Shown: positions 39,210 to 51,282, counted from the first letter of the stretch. The stretch is 64,000 bases of DNA from Mansonella perstans (GCA_037074765.1 JBAMDO010000113.1:107236-171235); one strand, 5' to 3'. Made by a program: numbers and translations. Notes: generated by a model from the sequence alone, not told the origin.

Positions 39210-40638
39210 TCAATTGATCGTACAGCCAGGCTTTGCTTTTCGACACAAAACGACGCACGTATGTACCGCAGGACCAACGTATATTTTTTCGGCGCCGCCG
39301 TAACCGACTGTTGCACGTTCATTGCGAATATCAGCCTGAAAATAACGTAGGAGGAAGGAAAAGCTATCAAAATTTATAAATAAAGAACTTCATTTGATAC
39401 TCAAAGTTAAAACTTACTTTACCGAGAATTTCTTTACCGTCAACGATTAATACGGCCGGAGAAATGTTACCCTTATGATGGTCCACGTGTACCGGAATCC
39501 ATTCCTTGTCACCAAACTTAGCTGCTTCCTTGAACGGTTTCCAGGCATAATCAAAACCACGTATTTGTTCCGGAAGTTCATATAAAATTTGAATTGACCC
39601 GATATTTTTGCGATATTCATGGCCACCCCAACCAAAGCAAGCAGCAATTTTGCCATCATCGTTCCAAATACGACCCATAACTGGTTCACCAGACTGATAC
39701 CATAACGCTACGTATTGATTTGGACTTTCATTAGGCAAGGTATTAAGAGCTCTGAAAATTTTCTACTTTCTAGTAGCAATTCGAGAAACTCAGGTAACTG
39801 CAAAGTTAGAACGATGAATAACGGTACCGGTCGAGAGCCTGAACTGGTTTTCCAGTCGTTGGCCATGGATCACCGTAACGGAAATCTGCCCATTCATCAA
39901 GTGTAACACGAACAACTGGTTTCGGTGGTCCGGCACTGCATTCATGACAAGTACAGTTCGGTGGTCCACCCTTTATTTCTCGCACGATAATAAGCATATC
40001 ATTTAGAGCACCACCCGAAAGCTCTTCCACTTTTCCGTCATGTGAAAATCTCGCTTCAATAATTGCGGTAATTATTTCGATTGATTGATCGAATTGAAAT
40101 GGATGGTTTCAGTTTTGGTTTTTCTTACTTACCGATTTCAGTTTTATTGTCAACGTAGCCAAGTAACGCTCCTTCCTTCCGACTATTCCAAAAGATCGGA
40201 AATGAATCACCGCAACGTAGTAATTCAGCTCCTTTTTCGAATTTCTCAAAACGATCCTGATATTTAATCCAGTTATACCAGAAACCTAACGTTAAATGAT
40301 TACCTTTGTACTGCAATACCTGGAAATGGTTCCAATTAGTTTATAACAAAGCAAATCCAAATAGAAAAGTCCCAATTCTGAACCTAATAACAGAAGGGAA
40401 TAACCTGAATTTGTCCACCGAGATCTTTGGCTCCGGTCAATTCAGCTTTCAAATACGGAAACGAACATTCGATAACGCCGCCATTGTTCCAAGCTCGTCC
40501 GTGTATTGGTTTGCCATGTTTATACCATAATGCTACATACATATTTTGTTCTCCAATAGCTTTAACCGGATTATCCGGAAAAGGTGAGCCAATGGGTCCA
40601 AAAGCCCAAGTGTCCTCTTTAGCCGGTGGATTCGGCAT
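39210..40638 (-). CDS. Nematode protein with two DM9/DUF3421-like repeats
   Basis: Five exons, 40638-40405, 40319-40133, 40053-39828, 39751-39418, 39335-39210; 368 residues, phases agree. Two homologous blocks each carry YVALWYxxGxPxxGRxWN followed by an aromatic/Gly strand and a QIQVL or SIQIL close: the first near residues 35-80, the second near 225-275. This is the layout of DM9-type repeats (a small beta fold that in other animals can bind mannose). Between them lie a second conserved half ([34 protein letters not shown]), a Cys-containing linker ([20 protein letters not shown]) and the C-terminal [17 protein letters not shown] and [10 protein letters not shown]. No signal peptide or membrane segment is seen, so probably cytosolic. 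The acceptor of exon three is weak (TATTGAAG). Function unknown; carbohydrate binding is only a possibility. Confidence 0.85.
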
Positions 40639-41890
40639 CCTTCCAACAGTGCAGTGAAATTGCAGCTAAACGAATTGCCTTTTATATATAGTTAGAATTT
40701 CTCATAATTTGAATTCATATTTGCATAATATGCAAATATTCCCAATTTCTTCTGTTAATTTAATTTCGCGTGTAAAATGTTTGAATCAAAGAAAGTTTCC
40801 GATTTGTTTTATTTAAAATTCGGTTGTGAAACCGATATTACATGTGTTAAATAATACAATGTGTATTTATGGACGAATAATATGCAATTTTCCTGATACT
40901 ATAAAATGCAAGTTGAATGTTTCAGTCTGTTTATATTATTACATTCGCTGTCAGTCGGTTGCGGTTCCTTTTAACGAGTGGTTTAATCTTGCGAGTTCAT
41001 TTCAACATGTTTAACGTTTCGACGAAAGTAACGCCATTGATACGTGGATTCAGAAATGATCGAATTCTTATGAAATGAACTGTAATACAAATTCCATACA
41101 TGCAATCAGACATGATACTGCGGGATATTGATTGAACAACTGAAATGCTACCTAAATCATTCCGAATTTTAGCAGAAATTAATATATGCCACAATTCCTA
41201 GTGATAGATGATGATTAATAAAAAACACCGACAACATTTTTCAAATTAGTCACAACGACACTGTACTTGAAATAACGCTTAATTACTTACTGTGATTATG
41301 TAGTAATTTCAATTGCTGTAATTTACATCAATTATTGTTCCGTTCATTAATTAAAATAGCTTATTGACAATGAAAGTATTAATTGAATGAAATACTTTTA
41401 TTTTTCTGAAATTTACTTACTTTCTGACTAATACTTAATTACTCTCTTTAAATGTGTCTTGACATTGCTTTTTTTTCAATTTTCATTAACCTAATCTTCG
41501 TCGTAATTATCACCCTTATTAATTAAAGCTCCTTTTTTACTTTAGAAAGTCTTCGGATAAATTTGTTTATGTAGCGAACAAAACTGATTTATTAGTGACC
41601 GCTGTCAAACAATTTAAAAACAGTCCAATGGTCGATTAGTAAATCAGCGACCTTCGATATTAAACCTGTTTAGAGTGGATATTTTAACTCATCAGCCATC
41701 AGAAAGTTTGTGGTATGGTTAAGATATCTATAACCCTTAATGCTAAGATCCCGCGAGATCTCAATGGTTTCAAATGAGGAAATTCTGTGAGCGGTTGCTT
41801 CATTCACATTATCAATATTCTAAATTTATTAAATTCTATTATTTTAAACGATTGCAGAAATCTTGCAGTATCACAGTTCTCATTTCACAT
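40639..41890. other. Intergenic, nothing recognised
   Basis: 5' flank of the DM9-like gene and 3' flank of the B-box gene. Presumably includes the promoter of the DM9-like gene, but no clear element is visible. Confidence 0.6.
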
Positions 41891-43252
41891 TTAATCAGTG
41901 CCAAATGCTTTTTTTACAGCAATGTCTGTTGATGGCACTGTGGCCGAATCATCCAGTTCAACCGCTTTTCCGGAAACCTGAAAATGATGTACATCTATCA
42001 CTAGCGTTGTTCAAATGTTAATAAGTAGCCTCAGTGATTTCATGCTAATAAATAAATTGATGGACGGTCAAATCACCTCCGTTCGGTCATCCTCACGTTT
42101 CACTTCCCGAACTGTTGCGCCATATTCAACATCGTCGAGCGTATTGTCGCCAAATGCATTGACTTTTGACTTGTGGCTAATGACAGAGTCATCTTCAAGC
42201 TCTATGCTGGCTTCGTCCTTTTCTTCAATTCCAAATTTCTTTTCCAGCAAAAATGAATTCCTCAAATTCTGCGCATTCTTGCAAATATCATTCGCTAGAA
42301 AACATTTCATTTCTACATCAAAACTTTGAGTTATTCTGATGAAAGTAATGTATGTTAGAAAATTGAAATTATTGACTGAATAACTAAGCTGACATTGTTT
42401 GATAAAACTGCCGAATAGTAGCGCCATGGAGGATGCTTCTTGAGCCAGACTTTTGTTATCTGCGATTTCTGCCCGTAGTTTCCGTACCAGAATTGAAGTG
42501 AACGGCAGATGTTCATCTGTCTCCGTACGACGCTTATCGGCAGCATTCTGTCGTTCATCCAACCTATCCGACAACACACTGACCACTTCACTAATGCCCT
42601 GTTATTGCTTTTCTAGTTGAATGAAAATGTTTGATTGTTGCACAAATTGCTTAATTATCAATTTCGAAGTATCGAAAATCAAGTATTGATAAATTTTCCA
42701 AACAAATGTTAGCTTTATATTCGAAAAGTTGGAAGTTGCTTTTTTCGCCAACCTCACACTGTTTCTTTAGTTCCGTCAGAGTTTTCATAAGTCCGTGAAG
42801 TGATCGCATCGCGTCGTTGCCAGTAATTTTCATGTTTTCCATAGACTAAATATTGAAAAAGTAGAAAATTGGAAACCAAATGGGAATGAAATCGAAAAAA
42901 ACCTTAGACATTTCCACATTTGTATAAACGATACTTCCTTTGAGTTCATAGATGATTTCACTTGCTGGCATCCACGAATGAGCCTGACTGTTGCACGGGC
43001 CTATAAGTATGTATGTGTATATGGCCGGTGGAAAATTCCAAGAGATTCTTGCTTGGCTACAATCAAAAGAACCAAGCTGTGATACATTAATTGTTTAGCT
43101 GTTATTTTCCATTTCGATCATTGCAGTAAATTACCGATGCATAAGGCACAAAGGACTTTTTCGCAGTTTGTGCACCATAAATACAATGCGGAAGATGTTT
43201 GCGGTGAATACAAATTGCACTTCTCGCATTGCCAATCCGGCAGGATCAAATC
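41891..43252 (-). CDS. B-box zinc finger / coiled-coil (TRIM-like) protein, 3' exons
   Basis: Intact exons: 43252(approx)-43135, 43000-42903, 42845-42753, 42598-42077, 41977-41891, phases agree. The first holds CEKCNLY, CTNCEKVLCALC and continues into PCNSQAHSW, a Cys/His spacing like a B-box zinc finger. A helical region follows (MRSLHGLMKTLTELKKQCE, VVSVLSDRLDERQN), then acidic tail segments and AVKKAFGTD stop. The plan is that of RBCC/TRIM proteins without a C-terminal domain; a RING was not found. Such proteins are often E3 ligases or scaffolds, inferred only. The acceptor of the first exon is uncertain because the text continues upstream across a frameshift (see 43253-43528). The gene may therefore be decaying, or the frameshift may be an assembly error. 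Confidence 0.6.
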
Positions 43253-43528
43253 CTTAATGAAGTTACCAATTTTGTCAGTTTTTCTTTAATTTGATGTGAA
43301 GGTACTCCTTTCATTAAATCCAATTTCAAGAGTTCAAATACTGTGGAGCAGGAATGCTCGTAAATAATGCCCAGAAGTAAATCAGGATATGGCTCAGATC
43401 AGGAGGAGCTGAGCAGTGCAGTCGTTTGCTGTATCATCGTCATAAATCTGTGATGAAATGCCTGTCGCTTGTAATATTTTAGACTGATATATTCCGGATC
43501 AAAAATGCGAATAGTAAGAGTGACGTTT
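43253..43528 (-). pseudogene. Damaged 5' continuation of the B-box gene (frameshift and stop)
   Basis: One minus frame from 43528 reads protein-like text (RIFDPEYISLKYYKRQAFHH), hits TGA at 43401-43399, then continues in the same frame (EPYPDLLLGIIYEHS, KLDLMKGVPSHQIKEKLTK). At the A run on the minus strand (T at 43270-43273) it leaves frame; one added A would carry it into IGNFIKDLILPDWQCEKC of the B-box exon. So this looks like a former exon with one nonsense codon and one homopolymer frameshift. If the TGA lies in an intron instead, no good splice sites support that. Confidence 0.4.
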
Positions 43529-43879
43529 ATAGTTTATGTTGAACGGGGAAATGAACTTTAAAGGATTGTAACCTCAGAAAAATTCATCAAGTGAAAGTTA
43601 GAAATCCGAAGTACTGGTAATCTTGAGAATTAGAAAAGTGACACTGACAATGAAGTCCTAAATTGGTGGTTGCTTTTTATATTCTTCAGAAACTGAATTC
43701 GAAAAGTTTTTCAAAATTTGCCTATCTTGTAAAATATTTAAATTTTCTCGGTAGTGACATTAATATTTTTATCATCAGTTCCGTAGATTACACTAATTAC
43801 TGATGGTTTTGGTATTATGAAAGATTGATATCTGTTTAACTCATTGCAATTCAAAACGACTTAAAATGTTTGATTAACA

Positions 43880-45000
43880 AAAAACTCCTGATTCTGAATG
43901 GTTAGGATGAGTTTACAGTTTATCATTGGTCGGAAGGAAATGAAAGACCTTTTATTTCCGTAAATCTACTCTTCTATGTTCCAGTTAGTTAAATTTTTTG
44001 TCAATTCAGCACTTTTTTTTTTTAAATTAGTCTTTGAGGATTGAAGAATCCGGTTTTCCGGCCTCTGTGTCAAAAATAACAAGGGCCAGCATTGCCAGCA
44101 AAAGAGCAACTCATTGACAAAGTGATCAATAGCTTAAGGTAGATCTTCAGTTATCTTAGATTGAAAGAAAATGCTTCCTTTCTTTTTTAGTGCTAGGTTT
44201 CAATGCTTCCAGACTTCAGGTAGAGTCTCGTGGACCAAGCTGCCTTATCCGTTTACACCTAATTTATGAGCTTAAGAGTTTTAACGTAGGAGTTGTATCC
44301 AGTTCTGTTTTTATCGTTTTTTGAACGGTTTCCTGAATCACTGAACTTTTAACTAGACGATTGGTACTCAGATCATTGTTTAGGATATAAGAGCAGTTCA
44401 CCATCCTCATTGAGTAGAACTGGCGTATAACCATGTTTTGACAGCCTCATAGAATTCTCAGCAGTTACCCAAATCTGGGCACAAATGAGTCTTTTCTATT
44501 AGACTAGATATTATTTGTTCTGAATGTCATGAAGTCTCTATTAAAGTTTACTGGGTGCAAGACGATTTTAACATGGTAAGACGACTAGGAGTGCTTGGTG
44601 AACAATTTTCTTCCACTAGCAGATCTTGCAGCTGTTTTTGGTCAAATTAATCTCTGTTTTTCTACGAGAAAAACTCTAAGAATTTTGAAGCACTGCAGGA
44701 TACTTTTACCAAAGCGTTTCGAGGAGGACTCTATAGTATGGTCTTTGAAGCTGGTTTGAAGATTTGTTATTTTTTCAAATGAGGCATAACGTGCAAAAAT
44801 CGATACACCTGTTATTTTTTCAGATGAGGCATAATGTGCGAAAACCCGATCCTTTTACTTCTGAAGTTCATAGGCTTAAGGATTCTCAGATCTCAGGCTT
44901 TGGTTACAATAACTTTTATAGAGCTAAATGAGTTCCATTTGCCCGGCGTCGCGAATTTCATAAGGCGAAACTTCCAATAGGTCAATATATCAAATTGTAA
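43880..45000 (-). pseudogene. Degenerate protein-like segment, unidentified
   Basis: This stretch is visibly less AT-rich than the flanking intergenic DNA. Minus frames give broken protein-like text: around 44860-44640 a 60-odd codon open run with FARYASFEKITN and SFKDHTIESSSKRFGKSIL but no ATG, around 44480-44380 ENSMRLSKHGYTPVLLNEDG, each ended by stops or frame changes. No reverse transcriptase, transposase or gag motif recognised. It may be an old gene or mobile element relic. Confidence 0.3.
44766..44855. repeat. 45-bp direct repeat, two copies
   Basis: gttattttttcaaatgaggc+ataacgtgc... at 44766 recurs at 44811 with about six changes. In the minus frame it duplicates the peptide FARYASFEKIT. 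Confidence 0.85.
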
Positions 45001-45595
45001 AATAAATATTAATGCCTTTACGAGCCATTTAATTAATTTCATAATGTTTAGATTTATTTCCTATATCTTTGTTGTAGTCTAAACTCATATCCAATTATAA
45101 GCTTAAACCTCTTTCCTACCATAAACTAACAAAGAGGTTACTGTAGTAATATCTTATTAAACAAAGCCCTTGTGTAACTATGCCATAAAATTCTTTGATG
45201 ATTATGCTTACATGCAAATGTATTGTGCTTTTAAATCAAACTTATCTTTACAAAGGATTTCGCTTTTTTATGAGCTTCAGTTTCTTTTAACTCAGCTCAT
45301 TAAGACTAGCTTTTCTCCACCTAAGTACTCATTTACTACTATTTAAACTATCAATCATCACACCACTACCATTTTTGGGTCTACTCACATCAACGACTAC
45401 TGATTCTGTTCCCACTATCACCATTTTTATTATATTAATTTTACCATTAAATATGCATTGTATATAATTGTTACGTAACTCACGTTGTCCAATTCTTCTA
45501 ATAAAGGTTTAATTACCCAAGTTTGAGGTGTTCCCGCAATCAATCCAATCATACAAACTCAATCCAAAACACAATCAATTCAACCCAACACAACA

Positions 45596-45939
45596 ATGCC
45601 TGATCAAACCGCTGGGAAATATTGGCTGACAGTCGACCTCTCACAAGAAGTTTACGACACCCGGTTTGTTTTTAGATTCTCCTACGATGTTTATCCGGAA
45701 GCTAACGAATCCATCCTGCTCATGCGTACACTTTGTTTGACCCTTCAGTTGGAGTGGTACCATATCCTTGGAAGAGATATGGTACCATAAAAAAAGTGAA
45801 AAACACAAATACGAATAAATTTGTTGAAATATTCAATGGTAAAAAGAGCGAAACTACTTTAATTCTTATTACTGAATGTCAGCAACTGCAGGACGTCATT
45901 TACCAAAATATATGTTTATCCAAATACAATCTCAGATAA
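45596..45939 (+). pseudogene. Frameshifted ORF, unidentified
   Basis: ATG at 45596 in good context (ACACAACAATGCC) opens MPDQTAGKYWLTVDLSQEVY and on to YPEANESILLM. A second frame takes over near 45735 with LFDPSVGVVPYPWKRYGTIK and runs to TAA at 45939. Both parts read like one protein broken by a single-base shift. A 23-base GTACAC...TTCAG piece would also restore the frame but is far too short for an intron. Upstream is a CA-rich leader (about 45520-45595). No family recognised. Confidence 0.35.
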
Positions 45940-46643
45940 GAAATGTTTGAAGATTACAAGTAAACGCATATTCTACTTCACACTACTCTAAACTGTCAAA
46001 ATCAGCAAATAAAAAAACTTCATTAACCTTCTTTTCGAGAAAAATATATGCACTGAAAAGTATAACATTCATTGAAAGAATTATAAAGCGAATAAGGCTA
46101 ATTTTTAATCGTTCTATTTATTTCATGCCTCCTAGAAAGAAAATTATAGATAGAAAGTACATTTATTATAATTAAAGCTTATAATGTTTGGCATATTTAC
46201 AAATTCATATGGTGAATACGTTCTAGTTACAAATGAGGAACGATCATAAAATAATTACAGAATAAATAACGGGATATGGAAATCACAATTCACTTGGAAC
46301 TCAAAACTAGTGCATTGAATCAATGAGTATTGTATTTCATTAGCTGAAATTACAATATCCGGTCTAAGAAAATATGCGATTTGGTGTTACTCTGTTTCCA
46401 CTTATCCAATTTTTATCCAGTCTGAAAATGATTTATTAAAAAGAAATCATTCGGAAACCTTAATGAAATATGGACCAAAAATCAAAAATTACCACATATA
46501 AAGAATGTCTTTCTGGCACGATTTGTCGGATTTCAGATTAGAATACCAAATAATTTTATCTTTTCGATTTATTCTAATAGTTGATTGATTTACTGCCTAC
46601 TATTTATTACACACGTAACTGCTAGTATTTTTAAACAAAAATT

Positions 46644-48373
46644 TTACTTTTCGGAATGTTTCCTTAGGCCCAACATATCAGGCGTTGTAATGGCAGCACC
46701 AGACAACGCAATAGGACTTGGCTCCATACCACTATGAGAAAAAGCAGCAGCTACTCGACTGAGTGAACGATTATCTCCAGCCAACTTAAAACCATCCTGA
46801 AATTAACAGGAATTAAAACAAGTCAGAACATGTAAAAAAATGAGCATTATGTGATTTTAAGTTTATCCTGTTACAGTATTATATAGAAAGGCTAATTAAA
46901 CTAGAAAAACTATCTAAATTTTAGCTGCTCAAAGAAATATTATAGAAGAGATTCATAGAAGTACTTTTTAATAAGAAAAATGTTTGATAAGTACCGTTTC
47001 CAAGCATTCGCTGATGGGAGTACTGGTCGCAAAACGTCCCGACGAACCTCCACCATTTCTTTCCGTAGAAGCTAAGCTAGTTGCTGCTGGAAAAAAATCA
47101 CTTTGAAATCATTTTAGGAATCACTGGAGAGTAAAGAATTCCTGGATAGAAACTAAAACTTCGAAGCAATCATTTGTACTTTGCTACGAATTCAAAGTAT
47201 TCCCAATCTTAGTTTCATACAATAATATAAAAAAGTAATGTTTCTAGATTTCTTAGACTTTTAGCTGTCAGCTCGATATATGATGAATTATACAAAACAT
47301 ATGTCTTACGAAAAATGGATCAACTTATTACTTCGTCCATCTGAACGAGGAGTATTACGTGAGACAGAGCTAGCAGCCAACCTGAAAAACATTCGAAAAA
47401 GATGAATAGAATAATGTGCATCAATTTTAATCTCCATTTCTTTCTCGTGATTTACACAATTAAAAAGTCCTGGTTTTGCTCTGAACAACCATAAATTTCA
47501 GCAACAGATGAAGAGCAATGAAAATTGGTATACGTACATTTGTTCAAGTTTTTGAGCATGATGCCGAAGTTTGTCAATTTCTCTTAGCAGCAAATCTTTT
47601 TCAGCCAATGCTTTCCTAAAAACTATTGCAAACTTTAACAAAATGAATACTTATGGTTTGCTTATTACAACAATAAATTACACTAACCTTTCTTTTTCCG
47701 TTTTCTGCTTCATTACGAGTTGTGCCGATATTACGTATTTCATTGCTTTTTTCTGCTATAATATCCAACATTTAATTGCATCACTTTTAAATTCACTGAT
47801 AATTTTGATCAGTAACGATTACTGCAAGTTTGTATGAACTACCTGCCTGTTCCTGTTTGGCTTTTTGTAAGTGCTGACGATGGCCACTTTGGAAATCCAA
47901 AACTGCATTCAAATTTTTCACATATTGTTCCAGCAATTCTTTTGGATTTCGAAAATACATTTGCAAATCACTTCGAAGATTTCGATTAATTTTCACTGCA
48001 TTGGCATGTTTGCTACATCGCTTGCAATGATCCTGAGGAGCTGCAAATTCAAATCATATAGGATAACATCGCGGAAATCAATAAATATACGCTTTTCTCC
48101 GATTAGTTTAGATTCCAACAATGTCATCAATAGTGAACGGAAGATTGGAAATTTACAAAAATTAAAATGAAATTTATGAATTTCGCGAAATTTTTTCAGA
48201 ATATTGCAGAATTGCAAGTTTTAAAATAAAAAAATGAAAAGAACAAATGACTGACCTGTTTCGTAGCATTTACCACAAACAATATGACCACATGATGTGA
48301 AATAAAATGGACACTGCTCGTTGGTCTGAGATGGCATACGAATACATACATTACAATGAATCCAATCGCCCAT
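46644..48373 (-). CDS. ZIP3/RNF212-type RING protein (ZHP-like)
   Basis: Seven exons, 48373-48256, 48040-47847, 47755-47688, 47615-47538, 47381-47332, 47086-46995, 46796-46644; 250 residues. An N-terminal RING reads C7-x2-C10, C28-x-H30, C33-x2-C36, C45-x2-C48 (MGDWIHCNVC, SCGHIVCGKC, CKRC). A helical region follows (NPKELLEQYVKNLNAVLDFQ, then KHRQ-like GHRQHLQKAKQEQ), continuing as a coiled coil (KTEKERKALAEKDLLLREID), and a Ser/Thr-rich tail (NGGGSSGRFATSTPISE). RING plus coil plus Ser-rich tail is the plan of the meiotic crossover factors ZIP3, RNF212 and C. elegans ZHP-1 to -4, thought to be SUMO/ubiquitin ligases on the synaptonemal complex. Which ZHP paralogue is not resolved. The frame through exons two to four requires a GC donor after 47847. 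Exon six starts at a CAGCAG tandem acceptor. Confidence 0.8.
47845..47846 (-). other. GC splice donor (GC-AG intron) in the RING gene, with a rival GT
   Basis: The exon ends GAA CAG and the intron starts GCAGGTAGTT. Use of the GT four bases downstream would put exon three in a frame that ends in TGA just after exon four begins. The GC donor joins KQEQ to QKKAMKYV and keeps the coiled coil. Confidence 0.7.
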
Positions 48374-51024
48374 CTCTACGAATAAATAATTTCAACTAAA
48401 AAATATATAATTAAATAATTTCAAAATCAAATCGTAATTATCGTTAAGAATTAATAATTATTGTTTACATTTAGATTTCAAAAATCTGACGCCTAACCAT
48501 TTTAATATTAAAATTAATAATTAGAATAAATTGGATTATCGGTCAAATTAACGCACCAAAAAAGTCCACCTCACCGTCACTTATATTCGTTCATCGTTCC
48601 ATCAAATAATCTATCCAAATGGATACTCCGAACAAATCTCAAACAGTCTTCTTCCAATCACGTAATTGAGAAACCCAAAATATAATAATTATTGCTGACA
48701 GATATGAGGATGATAGTTTATCAGTAGATTGATAATTCGTTATCATTCAATATCACTTTTCAAGCTAAATTTTGAATAGTTTAATTGTTATAAATTTCGC
48801 GCATTTATACAAAACAACAATGACCCAATGCAAATCGTGCCAAATATATGCAAATTTAGAATGAATCATTAATTGAATTAATTTTATCTAAATTGAGCTA
48901 TTCAATGAATGAGATCAAAGATATTTACGTGCAATTTGACGAAAAGTGTTTGGAACATTCTAGAAATGCTCTAAAGGATTGTAACATTTTTCTTCTCTAT
49001 TTCTCTTTCCCTCTCTCTCTCTCTTTTTCTCTCTTATCTTGATCATTAATGAAAAAAATTAAAAAGAAATTCAGTTAATTGTGCTTGGATGGTAATAGCT
49101 TCAACGTAGAATCTAGCAACAAATGAATAATGAGCTATTTGAGTGAGCTGTTTTGATTTAGAATAGAACAATGAATAGGTACGGTACGGTAAAATTAGTG
49201 ATCTTGATTTAAAATAGAACAATGAATAGTATTATGAATAGTTAGAATCAGGTCCAATGAACAGGTACAATGTAATTTAGAATCGAACTGAATTAAATGG
49301 TAGAATCGATAATTTCCAATTTGAATTAAACCCTTAATATATTATAAAAAAAATATGCTTTTTCTTTTTTCATTTTCACTGTAGATTGTTCAAAAAAAAA
49401 AAAAAAAAAAACAAATTAAAAATTTGGTAATTACAATACAAAATTGCTTTTATCGTTTAAATTTCTTCTGCTCATTATAAGATTTTAAAATTCAGGTGGT
49501 TGTAAAAAAGAGTTACAAGAAGGTTGTACTACTTGGTCACGTAGAGGTCATTAGATGGTATTACTAAGACTGTTAGACTATTACCAATTCTTTGAAGCCT
49601 GTAATTGTTCGATTTTTGAAGTAATTCAATTAATGCAATTATGTAGTATAGTTTGTAGTATTTAAAAACTTATGGTAATAGTCTAATAAAATTTATGCAA
49701 TTGTTTCTGGCACTTAATTAAATTCATGAAAGAAACAGTCAATTAGCAGTTATGTCAACTACTTACTCATAGTTATGTTAGATCTCGGTTATTAATTAAC
49801 GTATGTAGCATTTATCTTCGCTGTAGTATCATTTTCAGCATAATTTGTGTTGTAATTTCAACTTTTTTTTTTTCAATTTATAGGAAATGCTATTATGAAT
49901 CCTGCTTAAGAAATTAATTATTAATTTCTTTTTAGTTTTCAAATGATGTCTGTCCTATTTATACTTCCTTGCTATAAGTTCTGGTTTCATGCATCCAACA
50001 TGAGCATAAATTGGAAAATTCTAATCATATCATTTTCATCGTTTCAATCATTGGTTTTAATTCCATCATGATTATTTTTGCCAGTGTAATTTATATGATT
50101 GTTGAAGTTGATATTATAGCAGATGGGAATTTTAGAATTAAATTTTGCCATTTATACGTTGAAAATTAAAAGCCGACTGTTGGTTCTGTTAGAATTATTA
50201 AATTTAAGTACTACTGTATTGAATTATGGCTGGGTGTCGAACTTAGTTTCCAAAATCATTCCTAATTTTTTTTTCTTCACTCAAACACATAGAATATCAC
50301 AAAGTTCTCGATAAACTTTCGTATCAGAATTTTGAAGTAATTTTTTGGATAGGGAAATTTTATTTTTTAAATTACTATCCTCGTGGAATCTGATTTAAAT
50401 TCTTCACTTGGTTTTGATAATAACCGGAAAAACGATTTGTTTGCTGCGTTAGCATTTCAGTGCACTCATTTTATTATCTGGCCTGTGATTCTACTTTATT
50501 ATATATGATCTAGAGTAAACATAGTTCCAACATTTGTTGGAATTTTAGATGATAGTTTATTGAAAACAAAAATAAACTAATTTCGTACAATCATGCATCA
50601 TCTGAATCATGCATCATAATTCCGCGTAATCTTTGCTATGTATGCTTCAGCTATCAGTCCAAAGTCCAAACAAATACTCGATGTTTAAATGATCGTAAAA
50701 TTTCAGCATATTTTGGAATAATTAAGCCTCAGAAAATTTATAACGATATATCTTTTAATATTTACATTTTTTCTTGTCATTTTCATCATTTGATAGTTTC
50801 CTGATATTCCTGTCAATAGCCAGTAATAGATCTTATTATTCGCAAGTAGTAACAAGATAAACGAATGTAATCATTAGATCCGCATTCAAGCGGTAAAAAG
50901 TTCTTGAGTGAAACAGATTAGCTCAGTCAAGCCTAATGTGTTTGAAACTTTTATGATATGGAAATAGATGGTCAAATATCAAAAATAATGGATAAAAATG
51001 ATGGTGTGGAGAAAATAGTTATGC

Positions 51025-51282
51025 TTGGTATTCAAATATTTCTCATTTATTGAATGTAGCGATATATTTTATCTGTTAACAAATTGTAGAATTGGTCACT
51101 TTATTGAAAACTCTAATCGCACAAGATATATAATCATTCCAGCGAAGCGAATCGTATTTGAAGATGGTGTGAATTATGTGTCCGAATGGATGAAATCAAT
51201 TCGGAATGCCTTATCATGTGACTTATTTCTCGTTATCACTGGACCAGCGATTCTAAAAGCTTTAAGAGTCTTCGTAAAATGA
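51025..51282 (+). CDS. Possible terminal exon with a PH-domain-like end
   Basis: An open frame ends at TGA 51282. Its last two thirds read CRIGHFIENSNRTRYIIIPA then SEWMKSIRNALSCDLFLVI, resembling the closing strand and helix of a PH domain (strand with aromatic residues, then W in the final helix). GTAG acceptors at about 51058 and 51091 could start the exon. A short ATG frame upstream (MEIDGQISKIMDKNDGVEKI, from 50958) does not join in phase. Either a fragment, an unrecognised gene or chance. Confidence 0.25.
   Translation: MVFKYFSFIECSDIFYLLTNCRIGHFIENSNRTRYIIIPAKRIVFEDGVNYVSEWMKSIRNALSCDLFLVITGPAILKALRVFVK

Noticed and set aside
39447..39689. Overlapping ORFs on both strands at 39179-40657
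   Set aside because: Shadows of the DM9-like gene exons in other frames; the chosen frame gives repeated conserved motifs and consistent splicing.
43880..45000. Possible Wolbachia-derived insert
   Set aside because: Less AT-rich and gene-like, but no bacterial gene motif could be named; kept as an unidentified relic.
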